The translations under genes and the position numbers were made by a program. Positions 1 to 9,338 of a stretch of 64,000 nucleotides of DNA are shown here, piece by piece. Under the pieces are notes generated by a model that saw nothing but the letters and a program-made list of their open reading frames with translations, was not told where the DNA came from and made no database searches. Each line of letters starts with the position of its first letter. The stretch's first letter is position 1. Source of the DNA: Frankia alni ACN14a (GTDB lineage Bacteria; Actinomycetota; Actinomycetes; Frankiales; Frankiaceae); contig NC_008278.1 of the NCBI RefSeq assembly GCF_000058485.1, positions 1,544,962-1,608,961 on the forward strand, written 5' to 3'.

Positions 1-1
1 C

Positions 2-799
2 TGGCTGGGGCTCGCCGAGCAGGTCCACAGTCGGCGCCCGTACCCGCGGCTGGCGGACCTGTGGAAGATGGTGTCCCGCAGCGCCTACGCCCAGCTTCGG
101 CACTCGCCGCTGCTGCTGCTCGGCACCGTGCTCGGGATGTCGCTCGTCTTCGTCGTCCCCGTGGTCGCCACCATCGCGGGCCTCGCGGCCGGCGACGGCA
201 CGACCGCGATCCTCGGCGCCGTCGCCTGGGTGATCATGACCTTGTCGTACGTGCCGATGATCCGGTACTACCGCCAGCCGGTTCCCGCCGCCCTGCTGCT
301 GCCCGGCGTCGCCGTGCTCTACCTCGGGATGACGCTGGACTCGGCGCGGCTCAAGTGGGCCGGCCGCGGCGCCGCCTGGAAGGGCCGCACCTACGACGAT
401 CACGGGACACCGTCGGCCGAGCGGCACTCGTCGGCCGCGACGACGCCGGCCACGGCGCCTTCCGTCCCGGCGCCTTCCGAGTCGGTGCCGTCCGAGTCGG
501 TGCCTTCCGCCGTCGCCCAGCCCACCGCTACGGTGGCCCCGTCCGAGGCGAGTCCGGCCGGGGCCGGTCCGGTGGCCGCCGCGGCATCCGCCGGCCCAGG
601 GGTGGTGACGATCCCGGCGGCTGCCGGCCCGGTCGAGCCGCCGCATGACCCGTGGAACGACGGCTTCTCCCGCCCCAGCCCCAGGCCCGGGCGGACCGAC
701 GCGCCGCGCCGCGAGGACGCCGCACGCGCAGTGCCCGCGTCCGGCCGGGCTCAGTCCCAAGCCCGGGCGGACGACCGTCAGCCCGGCGCCGGACGCTGA
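2..799 (+). CDS. Hopene-associated glycosyltransferase (HpnB-like), 3' part
   Basis: The reading frame is open from the left edge of the window, so the N-terminal catalytic GT-A domain lies outside. What is visible is the C-terminal membrane part of a family 2 glycosyltransferase of the hopanoid type. A Leu-Trp-Lys-Met-Val stretch is followed by two or three hydrophobic segments (LLLLGTVLGMSLVFVV, AILGAVAWVIM, ALLLPGVAVLYLGM), then the conserved ending with Ser-Ala-Arg and Trp-Lys-Gly-Arg-Thr-Tyr. HpnB proteins act in extended hopanoid synthesis at the membrane. After the WKGR motif comes an unusual Ala/Pro/Ser-rich tail of about 120 residues with short repeats (PSESVPSES), probably disordered. 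It converges on ureD with a gap of only 30 bases. Family assignment rests on the C-terminus only. Confidence 0.72.
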   Translation, partial: WLGLAEQVHSRRPYPRLADLWKMVSRSAYAQLRHSPLLLLGTVLGMSLVFVVPVVATIAGLAAGDGTTAILGAVAWVIMTLSYVPMIRYYRQPVPAALLLPGVAVLYLGMTLDSARLKWAGRGAAWKGRTYDDHGTPSAERHSSAATTPATAPSVPAPSESVPSESVPSAVAQPTATVAPSEASPAGAGPVAAAASAGPGVVTIPAAAGPVEPPHDPWNDGFSRPSPRPGRTDAPRREDAARAVPASGRAQSQARADDRQPGAGR

Positions 800-829
800 C
801 CCAGCCCTGCGCCGGAGGCCGACGGCGCC

Positions 830-1726
830 TCATCCCGTGGGGTCGGCCAGTGCTGTCAGCCGGCGGCGCAGGGTGACGGCATCGTCGGCCAACGCCGACA
901 CCAGGTAGCCCGGACCGGTCAGGGGCAGCCGGGCCACCCCCTCGGCAACGGCGGCGTCGGGTCCGGCCCCGGCCCATGCGGGGGCCACGACGAGCAGCGA
1001 GCCGACCGCGCGGGCACCGCCCAACTGGGCCGGACCCCGCAGCCCGGGCACCTGTGGCCCGAGCAGCAGCTCCTGGCGCAGCAGGGGCACCCATCCGAAC
1101 GGCCCACCCGCCAGGTCGGCACCTGGACCCTCGGCACCGCCCGCCACATCGACGCGCAGCGTGCTGAGGATGGACCCGCCGGGCTCGCCGAACCGTCCGA
1201 GCAGGATCTCCTCACGCAGCCGCAGCCGAGCCGTCGCGGCCAACCGGACATCCGTGCTGATCTGGTGATCGGCCCCGTCGGCAACCACGGTCGGTTCCGG
1301 ACCGAGGTCGAGTTCACCGCCGTCCGCGACCTCCGCAGTGACGGTCAGCCGGGACGGTCCGGGGCCGCGACCTGGCAGCGCGACGGTCGCGGCCACCGAG
1401 CGCAGGACCAGGCGCACCCCGCCCCCGACGGAGATGTCCAGCCGCAGGTCGTCGCCGGCCAGCGGACCAGCGGCCCCGTTGACCAGGTGGACCGTCATCG
1501 TCGGCAGCGGCCCCGGGTCCGCGCGTGCCCCGGCGCCCGCGCGCGCCCCGGTCCGAACGGGTGACACGCCGGTCATGCGCAGGACGATCGGCACGTCCGA
1601 GCGCAGCTCGGCGAGTCGGGGAGCGCCCTGCGGTCCCCGCTCCACCCGCACCGAGGCGTGCGCCCGGACAGCCGTACGGCCCGTCCGGGGCCTGGCTGGC
1701 GACGCGGCGTCGGTGGTCGTGGGCAT
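830..1726 (-). CDS. ureD: Urease accessory protein UreD
   Basis: UreD (UreH) is the scaffold that, with UreF and UreG, delivers nickel to the apo-urease active site in the cytoplasm. The 298-residue product starts at an ATG preceded by GAGGAG; the frame stays open upstream but that part is Pro/Arg-rich and not protein-like. Typical UreD features are the early Leu-Ala-Glu-Leu-Arg-Ser-Asp followed by Val-Leu-Arg-Met-Thr-Gly, the region of VHLVNGAAGPLAGDDLRLDI, and the late region with Gly-Arg-Phe-Gly-Glu-Pro-Gly-Gly. It is separated from ureF by an XRE-type regulator gene and lies about 6 kb from ureABC on the same strand, an arrangement looser than the usual ureABCFGD operon. Confidence 0.88.
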   Translation of the reverse strand: MPTTTDAASPARPRTGRTAVRAHASVRVERGPQGAPRLAELRSDVPIVLRMTGVSPVRTGARAGAGARADPGPLPTMTVHLVNGAAGPLAGDDLRLDISVGGGVRLVLRSVAATVALPGRGPGPSRLTVTAEVADGGELDLGPEPTVVADGADHQISTDVRLAATARLRLREEILLGRFGEPGGSILSTLRVDVAGGAEGPGADLAGGPFGWVPLLRQELLLGPQVPGLRGPAQLGGARAVGSLLVVAPAWAGAGPDAAVAEGVARLPLTGPGYLVSALADDAVTLRRRLTALADPTG

Positions 1727-1878
1727 CGGGTGCAGCTCCTCGCGGCCAGGTGCCGGCCGGGCGACGGGTGTCCCGGCCAGGCGGGGCCGCGGGGCCGGGT
1801 CAGTGTGATCGGTCTGTGTGATCGGGTTTGTGGGAGCGGGGTAGCGGAGCGGGGGCGGGGGCGGGGGAGTGCCCGCGA

Positions 1879-2733
1879 TTATCCGGAGACGGCGCGCAGA
1901 GCGCCGGGGCGGCGGCCGGTGAGTCGGTCGAGTGCGGCCGCGGTCGCCTCGTCTGCTGGCAGGAGGACGAGAAGACACTGTTCGTCGTCGGCCGGTAGAT
2001 CGAGCCGTTCGAAGGCCAGCCGCAGTTCGCCGACTTCGGGGTGGACCAGGCTGGTGATCCCGTTTGCCGGCGGCAGGCCCGTCAGCCTCGTCACCCGCTC
2101 GGTGAACGCCGCCCCGGCGGTGCGGGTCAGCTCGTCGGCGAGGGCCGCGACGAAGGGGTCCACCCGGAACGGGCCCTGTTTGAGCGCGGCCACCTGGGAG
2201 TCGGCCGCCTGGTCCCAGTCCGGCAGGGCTGCTCGGGCCCGGTCGTCGGTGAGGACAAAGCGGGCCAGGTTCGGCAGTTGGTCGTCGAGTAGTCCGATCG
2301 GACCAGCGATCCGGGCGTATCCCTCGGTGTGAGCCAGGATGTCGGTGAGCCGGTTGAGGAGCACGGCCGGACCCGGCTCGAGCCCGTCCAGCAGCCGCTG
2401 CACGGTCGGACGCACCGTCCGGCCGGGTGGTATCCCCGCCATGCAGGTAAAGCCCCCGTCAGCCGCCTTGACCAGGCGTTGCAGGTGAACCCGCTCGTTC
2501 GCGGTCAGCCGGAGGGCCTCGGCGAGGACGCCCAGCACGGCCATGGACGGCCGGCGGTCGCGGCCCTGCTCCAATCGGGTCACATACTCGACGCTCACCC
2601 CGGCGAGCGCGGCGACCTCCGAGCGGCGCAGCCCACGGGCGCGACGCCGGGGCCCGCTGGGCAGCCCCACGTCGGCGGGCGTGAGGGCCTCCCGACGGAC
2701 CCGCAGGAACAGCCCCAGCTCGTTGTCGCCCAC
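1879..2733 (-). CDS. XRE-family regulator with MmyB-like ligand-binding domain
   Basis: The first 75 residues hold a helix-turn-helix of the XRE type (LRRSEVAALAGVSVEYVTRL, then an EQGRDRRPS turn). The rest matches the MmyB-like ligand-binding domain: LNRLTDILAHTEGY, a middle region with FVLTDDRARAALPDW, and the ending EVGELRLAFERLDLPADDEQ. Such regulators are common in actinobacteria, usually next to an oxidoreductase they control; ligands are mostly unknown. Here the gene sits on the same strand between ureF and ureD, where ureG is normally found, so it could regulate urease maturation; that is inference. I chose the GTG at 2733 because homologues begin near GDNELG; an in-frame GTG at 2754 is possible. 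No clear Shine-Dalgarno is seen for either. Confidence 0.85.
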   Translation of the reverse strand: MGDNELGLFLRVRREALTPADVGLPSGPRRRARGLRRSEVAALAGVSVEYVTRLEQGRDRRPSMAVLGVLAEALRLTANERVHLQRLVKAADGGFTCMAGIPPGRTVRPTVQRLLDGLEPGPAVLLNRLTDILAHTEGYARIAGPIGLLDDQLPNLARFVLTDDRARAALPDWDQAADSQVAALKQGPFRVDPFVAALADELTRTAGAAFTERVTRLTGLPPANGITSLVHPEVGELRLAFERLDLPADDEQCLLVLLPADEATAAALDRLTGRRPGALRAVSG

Positions 2734-2885
2734 GGGGGGACCGTAACAGCCCACCCAGCACGGATCATGGCCCTGCGGCTACCAGTCTTCGGCCGGTGCG
2801 GCCCACCCTCCCGGATCCGCAGCGGCGCGAGCGGCGGCCTTCCTACGACCGAGCGGTGACGACCCGTCGACAGATTCGTGGCCTT

Positions 2886-3659
2886 CTAGGAGGTGAACAT
2901 CCGCAGCGCTGCGAGCCGGTGCTGCTCGGCCAGCAGGTCCAGGCGGACGCCGGTGAGCGCCGGAAGCTCCCGCGGGGGCAGGGCGGCCGCCTCCTCGCCC
3001 GCACGGGCGGTCGCCTCCACGTCGTCGGCGAGGCCGGCCAGCACCCCGGTGACGGCCAGCGGGTCCAGCCCGATCAGGCGGGTCGCGGCCGTCGCCGGCC
3101 CGGTGACCGTGGTGTGTGCCGCGGCGAGGGCCGCGTCTGCGGGCAGCAGCCCCGCGCCGGCGGCCACCATGCCCAGCGCGATCGGGTGGTGCGGAGCACG
3201 AGGACCGGCGGGCACCGGCCACGCGGCCCGGCCGGCGCGCAGCAGGGTACGGCCCTGCGCCCGGCTGGCCGCTCGCTGTGCCGGGGCGGGCGTGCGGGCG
3301 TCGAGCTCGGCGTCGAGTTCGGCGACGTCGGTCCGGCCGGTCGCGATGGCGTGGCAGGTGGCCGCGGCGAAGGCGGCGGCGACCAGGCCGGCGGTGTGCA
3401 GCCGGCCGAGCAGGAACGCCGCCAGGTCGGTCAGGCTCGCCAGGCTGCCGTCGGTGACCGCGGCCTCCACCCCGCCCGAATGGGCGTGCCCCCCGGTCGG
3501 CATGCGGCCGTCCGCGAGCACCAACAACGTTGCCCGTCGCCCGGACCGCCCGATCGAACCACGCCCGTCCCCGTCGCCGTGGCCCGGCTGGTCGGTGTGG
3601 TGACGCTGGCCGCCGCCGAGGAGGGCGCCCCTGTCGTCACCGGACTTCACCACGCCCAC
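2886..3659 (-). CDS. ureF: Urease accessory protein UreF
   Basis: UreF acts as the gatekeeper of UreG GTPase activity during nickel insertion into urease. The diagnostic N-terminal motif LLVLADGRMPTGGHAHSGG starts at about residue 45, and the C-terminus has the family's LLPADAALAAAHTTVTGPATAATRLIGLDP-type helical region (residues about 170-200). At 257 residues it is longer than usual because of a Gly/Asp/His-rich stretch in front of the conserved core. The start is therefore uncertain: GTG codons at 3659, 3653 and 3650 are all possible, and the true start may be closer to the core. It is followed on the same strand by the MmyB-type regulator and ureD. A ureG gene, normally the next gene, was not found. 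Confidence 0.85.
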   Translation of the reverse strand: MGVVKSGDDRGALLGGGQRHHTDQPGHGDGDGRGSIGRSGRRATLLVLADGRMPTGGHAHSGGVEAAVTDGSLASLTDLAAFLLGRLHTAGLVAAAFAAATCHAIATGRTDVAELDAELDARTPAPAQRAASRAQGRTLLRAGRAAWPVPAGPRAPHHPIALGMVAAGAGLLPADAALAAAHTTVTGPATAATRLIGLDPLAVTGVLAGLADDVEATARAGEEAAALPPRELPALTGVRLDLLAEQHRLAALRMFTS

Positions 3660-3903
3660 TTCACCAGGTTTTCCTGCTCGGTGGCCGTCTTCGGCCAGGT
3701 GGCACCCTCCGTCATCCGGCCGACAAACCGGTCACGCCGCCCGTCTACCTGTGGAAGAGTTCGCGACCGGTGGCCGTTGTCCGGCCCGGCCGGGCGGCAT
3801 GGCGGCACTCGTGCTGACTGGCCGCGCGCCGCGCCGGCCCCGCCTGCCGGGCGAGGCCTGCCACCGGAGGCGACGACTGTGAAGAACCGGGACGAGGGAC
3901 GAG

Positions 3904-4137
3904 ATGTCATTGCGGTCGACAGGGCGCGGACCGCGGGTCCGCCTGACCGGGCTGCTGGTGGCGGCGGTGGCGCTGGCACCCGTGCTCACCTCCTGCAGCG
4001 ATGATCGCCCGCCGAAACCCCGTTGCCAAACGGGCTACCAGGCTGACTGGGACGACGACGACCACGAGTGGGAATGCGAGCGCAAGGGCTCCCACTCGTC
4101 GCACAGCACCCGTCACCGTACCCGCACCCGACACTAG
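3904..4137 (+). CDS. Small putative lipoprotein
   Basis: This 77-residue protein has a short basic N-terminus, a hydrophobic stretch (LTGLLVAAVALAPV) and a lipobox Leu-Thr-Ser-Cys with the cysteine at residue 31, as expected for signal peptidase II processing and anchoring to the outer face of the membrane. The mature part is very short, with acidic residues around a Trp (ADWDDDDHEWE), two further cysteines that could form a disulfide, and a Ser/His/Arg/Thr-rich tail. A GAGGGACGAG Shine-Dalgarno precedes the ATG. No family is recognised and no function is proposed. It stands alone between ureF and a dioxygenase gene. Confidence 0.6.
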   Translation: MSLRSTGRGPRVRLTGLLVAAVALAPVLTSCSDDRPPKPRCQTGYQADWDDDDHEWECERKGSHSSHSTRHRTRTRH

Positions 4138-4184
4138 ACGAGCAGGTCCGTAGGCCGGCCGACTGTCAGCCAGGCGTCCTGGCC

Positions 4185-4232
4185 GTGCCGGCGGATGACC
4201 GTGTCGGCGGATGACCGTGTCGGCGGATGGCC
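4185..4232. repeat. Tandem repeat, 3 x 16 bp
   Basis: Three contiguous copies of a 16-bp unit reading gtgtcggcggatgacc with one or two substitutions lie in the 233-base gap between the small lipoprotein gene and the dioxygenase gene. No coding role is visible. Confidence 0.8.
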
Positions 4233-4370
4233 GTGCGCAGGGCCCGGCATCCGCCGGATTGCTGCTGGTCAGCAACGGCGCCGAAACCCGCTCGCCGTAG
4301 CGTGATGAACCGACTGGTCCGGTCGGGGGCCACCCGGGCCGGTGGGGACGTCGAGGGTGGAGGAACGACC

Positions 4371-5405
4371 ATGGGCAGCCCGACTTTCGTCCCGGCCCCG
4401 GCGGGCGTGACCTGCGGGGCGCCGTCGATGCCAGCGGTGGCCGAGGTCGGGGTGTTTGCCGTGGACCCGACCCTGCCGGACCCGCTGGCCGCGCCGGCGC
4501 TGGCCGGCCTCGACGACTTCTACCACCGCCATGGCTTCGTCGTGCTCCGCGGCCTGCACTCCGCCGAGTTCCTCGACCGGGTCGAGCGGGAGTGCGGCGC
4601 GGCGCAGCAGGCCGTCCTCGCCGGGACCGTGTCGGAGCGCTACGGCTCCACGCAGTACCTGGACGCCCGTCACCTGGACCGAGCGGGCCTGGATCGGGCA
4701 GGCCAGCCAGAGGGTGCGGCGGACCCGTCCGGAGGGGCCTCGAACGGAACGGCCCCCGCCACTGCCAAGATCAAGGCCGGCGTCGAAGCGTATGTGAACT
4801 ACGTCGAGCACGTCGAGGAGCTCGCCCCGGCCGTCCGGGCGGTGGCGACCCATCCGCTCATGGTCGCCCTGCTGCGTCGCCTGCTCGGCGCGGACGTGTG
4901 GATGAGCCCCAGCGAGAACGCCGGCGTGGTCTACCAGGACGCCCGGCCCGGCCGCGAGTCCGGCTACAGCCGGATCGGCTGGCACTCGGACTGGCAGGCG
5001 ATGCCGAGCCTCGACGTGTGGCCCGGCTGCGCGTTCACCCTCCACGTGGACGCGACCAGTCCGGCCAACGGCTTCCTGCGGGTGGTGCCGGGATCCCACC
5101 GCTGGGCCACGCCGGCCCCCTACCGCAACATCAACAACGTCGCCGTGCCGGCGGACGCCCGCCCGAGCGGGGGATACACCGACGCCGAGCCGCCCTACGA
5201 GATGCCGCTGGGATTCGAGAAGGTCCCGGGGGAGATCGCCGTCTACGCCGAGCGCGGCGACCTGCTGCTGCACGACGCCTACCTGTGGCACTCGGCGGCC
5301 CGCGCGACGGAGAACGCCACGACCCGCCGGCATGTGCGGGCCGGCTACTACAGCGGCGACCCGGCCTCCTACCGCGACCAGTTCATCAAGAACGCCGCTC
5401 GCTGA
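4371..5405 (+). CDS. Phytanoyl-CoA dioxygenase (PhyH) family oxygenase
   Basis: Fe(II)/2-oxoglutarate-dependent oxygenase fold. The iron triad is visible as the His-Ser-Asp of IGWHSDWQAM (His-X-Asp) and the distal His in LLLHDAYLWHSAA; the 2-oxoglutarate-binding Arg is likely in TTRRHVRAGYY. FVVLRGLHSAEFLDRVE marks the N-terminal core and RVVPGSHRW the typical loop. The overall pattern is close to ectoine hydroxylase and related PhyH proteins, but no ectoine genes are nearby and the substrate is unknown. The ATG at 4371 is preceded by GGAGGA at good spacing, giving 344 residues; the frame is open further upstream without coding character. It lies between the two parts of the urease locus and ends 7 bases before ureC, convergent with it. 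Confidence 0.85.
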   Translation: MGSPTFVPAPAGVTCGAPSMPAVAEVGVFAVDPTLPDPLAAPALAGLDDFYHRHGFVVLRGLHSAEFLDRVERECGAAQQAVLAGTVSERYGSTQYLDARHLDRAGLDRAGQPEGAADPSGGASNGTAPATAKIKAGVEAYVNYVEHVEELAPAVRAVATHPLMVALLRRLLGADVWMSPSENAGVVYQDARPGRESGYSRIGWHSDWQAMPSLDVWPGCAFTLHVDATSPANGFLRVVPGSHRWATPAPYRNINNVAVPADARPSGGYTDAEPPYEMPLGFEKVPGEIAVYAERGDLLLHDAYLWHSAARATENATTRRHVRAGYYSGDPASYRDQFIKNAAR

Positions 5406-5412
5406 CCCGCCG

Positions 5413-7140
5413 TCAGAACAGGAAGTACCGCTGGGCCATCGGCAGCTCGCGCACCGGGTCGGCCTCGACGGCCTCGCCGTCGATCGAGACCGTGAACGTG
5501 TCCGGGTCGACGCGGATGTCCGGCGTCGCGGTGTTCTCCGGCAGGTCGGCCTTGCCGCGCCGGCGCACGTCCTCCACCGGAACCACGGGCGTGGCCAGGC
5601 CCAGCCGCTCGGGCAACCCGTCGGAGATCGCGGCGGGCGAGACGAAGGTCAGCGACGAGGCGGCGGCCGGACCCCGCGCGGCCCCCCACATCGGGCGGGG
5701 CAGCACCGGCTGCGGGGTGGGGATGGAGGCGTTGGCGTCGCCCATGGCCGCCCAGGCGACGAACCCACCCTTGAGTACCAGCGACGGCCGCACCCCGAAG
5801 AACGCGGGATCGTAGACCACCAGGTCCGCGAGCTTGCCGGGCTCGACCGAGCCGATCTGCGCGTCCAGCCCGTGCGCCACCGCCGGGCAGATCGTGTACT
5901 TGGCGACGTACCGCCGGGCCCGCGCGTTGTCGGCCGGGCCGTCCCCCGGCAGGGCCCCACGGCGCCGCTTCATCACGTGCGCCGTCTGCCAGGTGCGCAG
6001 CACGACCTCGCCGATCCGGCCCATCGCCTGCGAGTCCGAACCGATCATCGAGATGGCGCCGAGGTCGTGCAGGATGTCCTCGGCGGCGATCGTCGACGGC
6101 CGGATCCGGCTCTCGGCGAAGGCCAGGTCCTCGGGCACGCTCGGGTTGAGATGGTGGCAGACCATCAGCATGTCGAGGTGTTCGTCGAGGGTGTTGACGG
6201 TGTGCGGGCGGGTCGGGTTCGTCGACGACGGCAGCACGTTGGCGGCGGCCGCGACGGTGATGATGTCCGGGGCGTGGCCGCCGCCGGCGCCCTCGGTGTG
6301 GTAGGCGTGGATGGCCCGGCCGGCGATGGCGGCGAGGGTGTCCTCGACGAAGCCGGCCTCGTTGAGCGTGTCCGAGTGCAGCGCCACCTGGACGCCGGCG
6401 GCGTCGGCGACGCGCAGGCAGGCGTCGATCGCGGCGGGCGTCGTGCCCCAGTCCTCGTGCAGCTTGAACCCGGCGGCGCCGGCCCGGAGCTGTTCCCACA
6501 TCGACTCGTCGTTGACCGTGTTGCCCTTGCCGAGCAGGACGATGTTCACCGGCCAGTCGTCCATCGCGGACAGCATCCGCGCGAGGTTCCACGAGCCCGG
6601 CGTCACGGTGGTCGCCTTCGTGCCCTCGGCCGGGCCGGTGCCGCCGCCGATGAGGGTCGTGATCCCGGCCCCGAGGGCCTCGGGGACCTGCTGCGGGCAG
6701 ATCAGGTGCACGTGGCAGTCGACCGCGCCCGCGGTGAGGATCTTCCCGTTCCCGGCGATGATCTCGGTGCCGGGCCCGATGACCAGGTCGGGGTGGACGC
6801 CGTCCATCGTGTCCGGGTTGCCGGCCTTGCCGAGGGCGACGATCCGCCCGTCGCGGATGCCGACGTCCGCCTTGATCACGCCCCAGTGGTCGAGGACGAC
6901 GGCGCCGGTGATGACGAGATCGGGCGCGCCCTGCGCGCGGGTCGCCCGCGACTGGCCCATGGACTCGCGGATGACCTTGCCACCGCCGAAGACCGCCTCG
7001 TCGCCGCTGCCGGCGAGCCCCGGACCGCGGCTGCGGTCCTCGGTCACCTCGATGAACAGGTCGGTGTCGGCGAGGCGGATGCGGTCGCCGACCGTCGGTC
7101 CATAGAGCGACGCGTAGCGGGATCGGTCCAGGCGGCTCAT
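5413..7140 (-). CDS. ureC: Urease subunit alpha
   Basis: Catalytic subunit hydrolysing urea to ammonia and carbamate in the cytoplasm. All active-site residues can be placed: nickel ligands His143 and His145 ([10 protein letters not shown]), the carbamylated Lys226 (GFKLHEDWG), His255 (ALHSDTLNE), His281 ([12 protein letters not shown]) and Asp369 ([10 protein letters not shown]), and the catalytic flap His329 (MVCHHLNP). Length 575 is near the usual 570. Its ATG overlaps the ureB stop (ATGA), so ureA, ureB and ureC are translationally coupled in that order. The enzyme would consume urea released by the allantoicase encoded 16 kb away. No sign of decay. Confidence 0.98.
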   Translation of the reverse strand: MSRLDRSRYASLYGPTVGDRIRLADTDLFIEVTEDRSRGPGLAGSGDEAVFGGGKVIRESMGQSRATRAQGAPDLVITGAVVLDHWGVIKADVGIRDGRIVALGKAGNPDTMDGVHPDLVIGPGTEIIAGNGKILTAGAVDCHVHLICPQQVPEALGAGITTLIGGGTGPAEGTKATTVTPGSWNLARMLSAMDDWPVNIVLLGKGNTVNDESMWEQLRAGAAGFKLHEDWGTTPAAIDACLRVADAAGVQVALHSDTLNEAGFVEDTLAAIAGRAIHAYHTEGAGGGHAPDIITVAAAANVLPSSTNPTRPHTVNTLDEHLDMLMVCHHLNPSVPEDLAFAESRIRPSTIAAEDILHDLGAISMIGSDSQAMGRIGEVVLRTWQTAHVMKRRRGALPGDGPADNARARRYVAKYTICPAVAHGLDAQIGSVEPGKLADLVVYDPAFFGVRPSLVLKGGFVAWAAMGDANASIPTPQPVLPRPMWGAARGPAAASSLTFVSPAAISDGLPERLGLATPVVPVEDVRRRGKADLPENTATPDIRVDPDTFTVSIDGEAVEADPVRELPMAQRYFLF

Positions 7141-7589
7141 GAGCCCTCTCCGAGATAGCCCGGCAGGTCGCCGGTCGCGCCCGTCGTGCCTGGCGTCGCT
7201 GCGGGACTGTCGCCGACGACCGCACCCCCGGCGCGGACCGCACCCCCGGCGCGGACCGCACCCCCGGCGCGGACCGCGCGCCCGTCGAGCGGGCCGGCCG
7301 ACTCCGGGCGCAGGCCGGGCACGATGCGGGCCCCGGTCAGCGGGACGAGGTCGACCTCGCGTTCCACCCCGGGCTCGAAGCGGACCGCGGTGCCGGCGGG
7401 CACCGCCAGCCGGTGCCCCCAGGCGAGGTCGCGATCGAAGTCGAGCGCCGGGTTGGCCGCGGCGAAATGGTAGTGCGATCCGACCTGCACCGGACGATCG
7501 CCGGTGTTGCGGACCAGTACCGTCCGCACGGGCCGCCCCGGGTTGATCTCGACGGGGTCCTCGCCCGGCAGGATCTCGCCGGGAATCAC
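7137..7589 (-). CDS. ureB: Urease subunit beta
   Basis: Structural subunit of the urease trimer. The conserved start (I-P-G-E-I-L after a GTG initiator), [19 protein letters not shown] and [17 protein letters not shown] are typical. The family core ends near residue 95; here a tail of about 50 residues follows, containing three copies of Ala-Val-Arg-Ala-Gly-Gly encoded by an 18-bp tandem repeat, and a Thr/Gly-rich end. In other bacteria UreB stops near 100-110 residues, so the tail is an expansion that should project from the assembled enzyme. The start overlaps the ureA stop (GTGA) and its own stop overlaps the ureC start. Confidence 0.96.
   Translation of the reverse strand: MIPGEILPGEDPVEINPGRPVRTVLVRNTGDRPVQVGSHYHFAAANPALDFDRDLAWGHRLAVPAGTAVRFEPGVEREVDLVPLTGARIVPGLRPESAGPLDGRAVRAGGAVRAGGAVRAGGAVVGDSPAATPGTTGATGDLPGYLGEGS
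7221..7274. repeat. In-frame tandem repeat in ureB, 3 x 18 bp
   Basis: Three perfect contiguous copies of cgcacccccggcgcggac. On the coding strand each encodes a six-residue Ala-Val-Arg-Ala-Gly-Gly unit in the UreB tail, outside the conserved domain. Confidence 0.9.
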
Positions 7590-7888
7590 GCGATCGGCTG
7601 GTGCACGGTGACCAGCTTGGTGCCGTCCGGGAACGTCGCCTCGACCTGGACCTCGGCGAGCATCTCCGGCACCCCCTCCATGACGTCGTCCCGGGTGAGC
7701 ACGCCGCGCCCGGCGGTCATCAGGTCGGCGACGCTGCGGCCGTCGCGGGCGCCCTCCAGCAGGAACGAGGTGAGGAGGGCGGTCGCCTCAGGATGGTTCA
7801 GCCGCAGCCCGCGGGCGCGTCGTTCCCGGGCGAGTCCGGCCGCCACATGGATGAGCAGCCGTTCCTGTTCATGGGGGCTCAGCAGCAC
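7586..7888 (-). CDS. ureA: Urease subunit gamma
   Basis: Small structural subunit of urease. From the GTG at 7888 the protein reads as the canonical 100-residue Ure[20 protein letters not shown] at the N-terminus, then [37 protein letters not shown] and [21 protein letters not shown] at the end. The frame is open further upstream to 7972 but that Arg/His-rich part is not in UreA proteins. The Shine-Dalgarno is weak (AGGC). First gene of the ureABC unit; divergent from the ABC importer operon across about 360 bases. Confidence 0.96.
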   Translation of the reverse strand: MLLSPHEQERLLIHVAAGLARERRARGLRLNHPEATALLTSFLLEGARDGRSVADLMTAGRGVLTRDDVMEGVPEMLAEVQVEATFPDGTKLVTVHQPIA

Positions 7889-8246
7889 GAACGCGAAGCC
7901 TAGCAGGCGCGGCCAATGATGCCGGCGTCGCCGCGGCCCGGACGGCCGGTCGGCGCGCGAGTTCCGCGGCACTCCGCACGTTCGTCTTTCGGCCGTCGCC
8001 CGATGTCGGGCAGGTGAACGTTGAACCGCTTTCGGGGCATCCAGGTTTCGGTGACGTTTCGGTCGACGGGAATCCCGGGGGCGGTGGTGGAGCGCGACCG
8101 GCCTGGCGGCCAGAATGGAGTTACTGGCAATTCACACAGGTGCGATGAGACGGATACGCCTCCTTCCTAGCGTCCGGGAGACCGCTCGGGCAGGTCGGAT
8201 CGACCGGCCGACGGGGTGTGCCCGGGACGAGTGTGATGGGGGTTTG
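7889..8246. other. Divergent intergenic region between ureA and the importer operon
   Basis: About 360 bases without a gene. It should carry the promoters for ureABC (leftward) and the importer (rightward). The only repeated motif I see is GTTTC-N6-GTTTC at 8045-8060, listed separately. No riboswitch-like fold was recognised. Confidence 0.7.
8045..8060 (-). promoter_or_regulatory. Possible GlnR-type half-site pair upstream of ureABC
   Basis: On the minus strand the sequence reads GAAAC, six bases, GAAAC. Actinobacterial GlnR operators are built from GTnAC/GAAAC boxes with 6-base spacers, so the spacing fits one a/b pair in which both boxes read GAAAC. The flanking genes (urease, an importer beside purine genes) are plausible GlnR targets. 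Only one pair is seen, so this is a weak candidate. Confidence 0.25.
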
Positions 8247-9338
8247 GTGACAACAGGTCTGGATCGGCGGGGTTTTCTCCGCCGGGGCGTGGGAGTGACC
8301 GCGGGAGCGACTCTGCTCACCGCCGGCGGGGGCGGCCTGCTCGCCGCGTGCGGCAGCGACGACAGCGACGCCAGCGACGACTCGGGCTCGGGCGGCTCCG
8401 GCGCCGCGTCGTTCGGGACGCTCGCCGTCCGCCTGTCGTGGATCAAGAATGCGGAGTTTGCCGGGGAGTACGTCGCCGACCAGCGCGGTTACTACAAGGC
8501 GGCCGGATTCTCCGGCGTCAACCTGATCGCGGGTGGCCCGTCGGCGACGCCGCAGGACACCGACGTCGCCACGGGTAAGGCCTTCATCGGAATCTCCTCC
8601 CCGGACATCACCGGGACCGCGATCGCCCAGGGCGCCCCCCTGAAGATCATCGGGGCGCAGTACCAGAAGAACCCGTTCGCCATCCTGTCCATGGCCAAGA
8701 GCCCCCTCAGGACGCCTCAGGACATGGTCGGCAAGAAGATCGGCGTGCAGGCGACCAACGAGTCGGTCTGGTCGGCGTTCCTGAAGGCCAACAAGCTCGA
8801 CCCTTCGTCCATCACGAAGGTGCCCGTGGAGTTCGACCCGCTGCCGCTGACCACCGGAACGGTCGACGGTTGGTTCGCGTTCGTGACGAACGAGCCGAAC
8901 CTGCTGCGGGTCAAGGGTTTCGACGTCACCACCTTCCTGCTGGCCGACCACAACTATCCGCTCGTCTCGGAGACCTTCATGGTCACCGACGAGTCGATCG
9001 CGAAGAACCGCGACAAGGTGAAGGCGGCGCTGACCGCCGAGATCCGCGGCTGGAAGGACGCCACCTCCGACGCCGCGCTCGGTGCCAAGCTCGCCGCCAC
9101 CGTCTACGGCAAGGATCTCGGCCTGGACGAGAAGGAACAGGGCCTGGAGAGCGCCGACCAGAACAAGCTCATCCTCACCGAGGAGACGAAGAAGAACGGG
9201 CTGTTCACACTCACCGACACGCTGGTCGAGGAGAACATCGCCACCCTCAAGCTCGCCGGCGTCGACATCACTGCCGACAAGCTGTTCGACCTGTCCATCA
9301 TCCGAGAGCTGTACAAGGAGAAGCCGGAACTCATATGA
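8247..9338 (+). CDS. ABC transporter substrate-binding lipoprotein (NMT1/THI5-like)
   Basis: The N-terminus carries a twin-arginine motif (DRRGFLRRG), a hydrophobic stretch and a lipobox Leu-Ala-Ala-Cys with the cysteine at residue 35, so it is probably exported folded and lipid-anchored. The mature protein follows the NMT1/SsuA-like periplasmic fold: [27 protein letters not shown], then [18 protein letters not shown] and [16 protein letters not shown]. This family binds pyrimidine-like, sulfonate, riboflavin or thiamine-precursor ligands. Its place in front of purine genes suggests a nitrogen heterocycle or breakdown product, which is inference. The GTG at 8247 has GATGGGGG upstream, giving 363 residues. 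First gene of a tightly overlapping four-gene operon. Confidence 0.88.
   Translation: MTTGLDRRGFLRRGVGVTAGATLLTAGGGGLLAACGSDDSDASDDSGSGGSGAASFGTLAVRLSWIKNAEFAGEYVADQRGYYKAAGFSGVNLIAGGPSATPQDTDVATGKAFIGISSPDITGTAIAQGAPLKIIGAQYQKNPFAILSMAKSPLRTPQDMVGKKIGVQATNESVWSAFLKANKLDPSSITKVPVEFDPLPLTTGTVDGWFAFVTNEPNLLRVKGFDVTTFLLADHNYPLVSETFMVTDESIAKNRDKVKAALTAEIRGWKDATSDAALGAKLAATVYGKDLGLDEKEQGLESADQNKLILTEETKKNGLFTLTDTLVEENIATLKLAGVDITADKLFDLSIIRELYKEKPELI

Noticed and set aside
5332-7158. 608-codon open frame on the plus strand opposite ureC
   Set aside because: It is antisense to a urease alpha gene with every catalytic residue in place, and its composition is that of a GC-rich shadow frame.
7889-8246. 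Thiamine (TPP) riboswitch in front of the NMT1-like binding protein
   Set aside because: The family sometimes carries thiamine precursors, but I could not find the conserved CUGAGA and downstream elements of a TPP riboswitch here.
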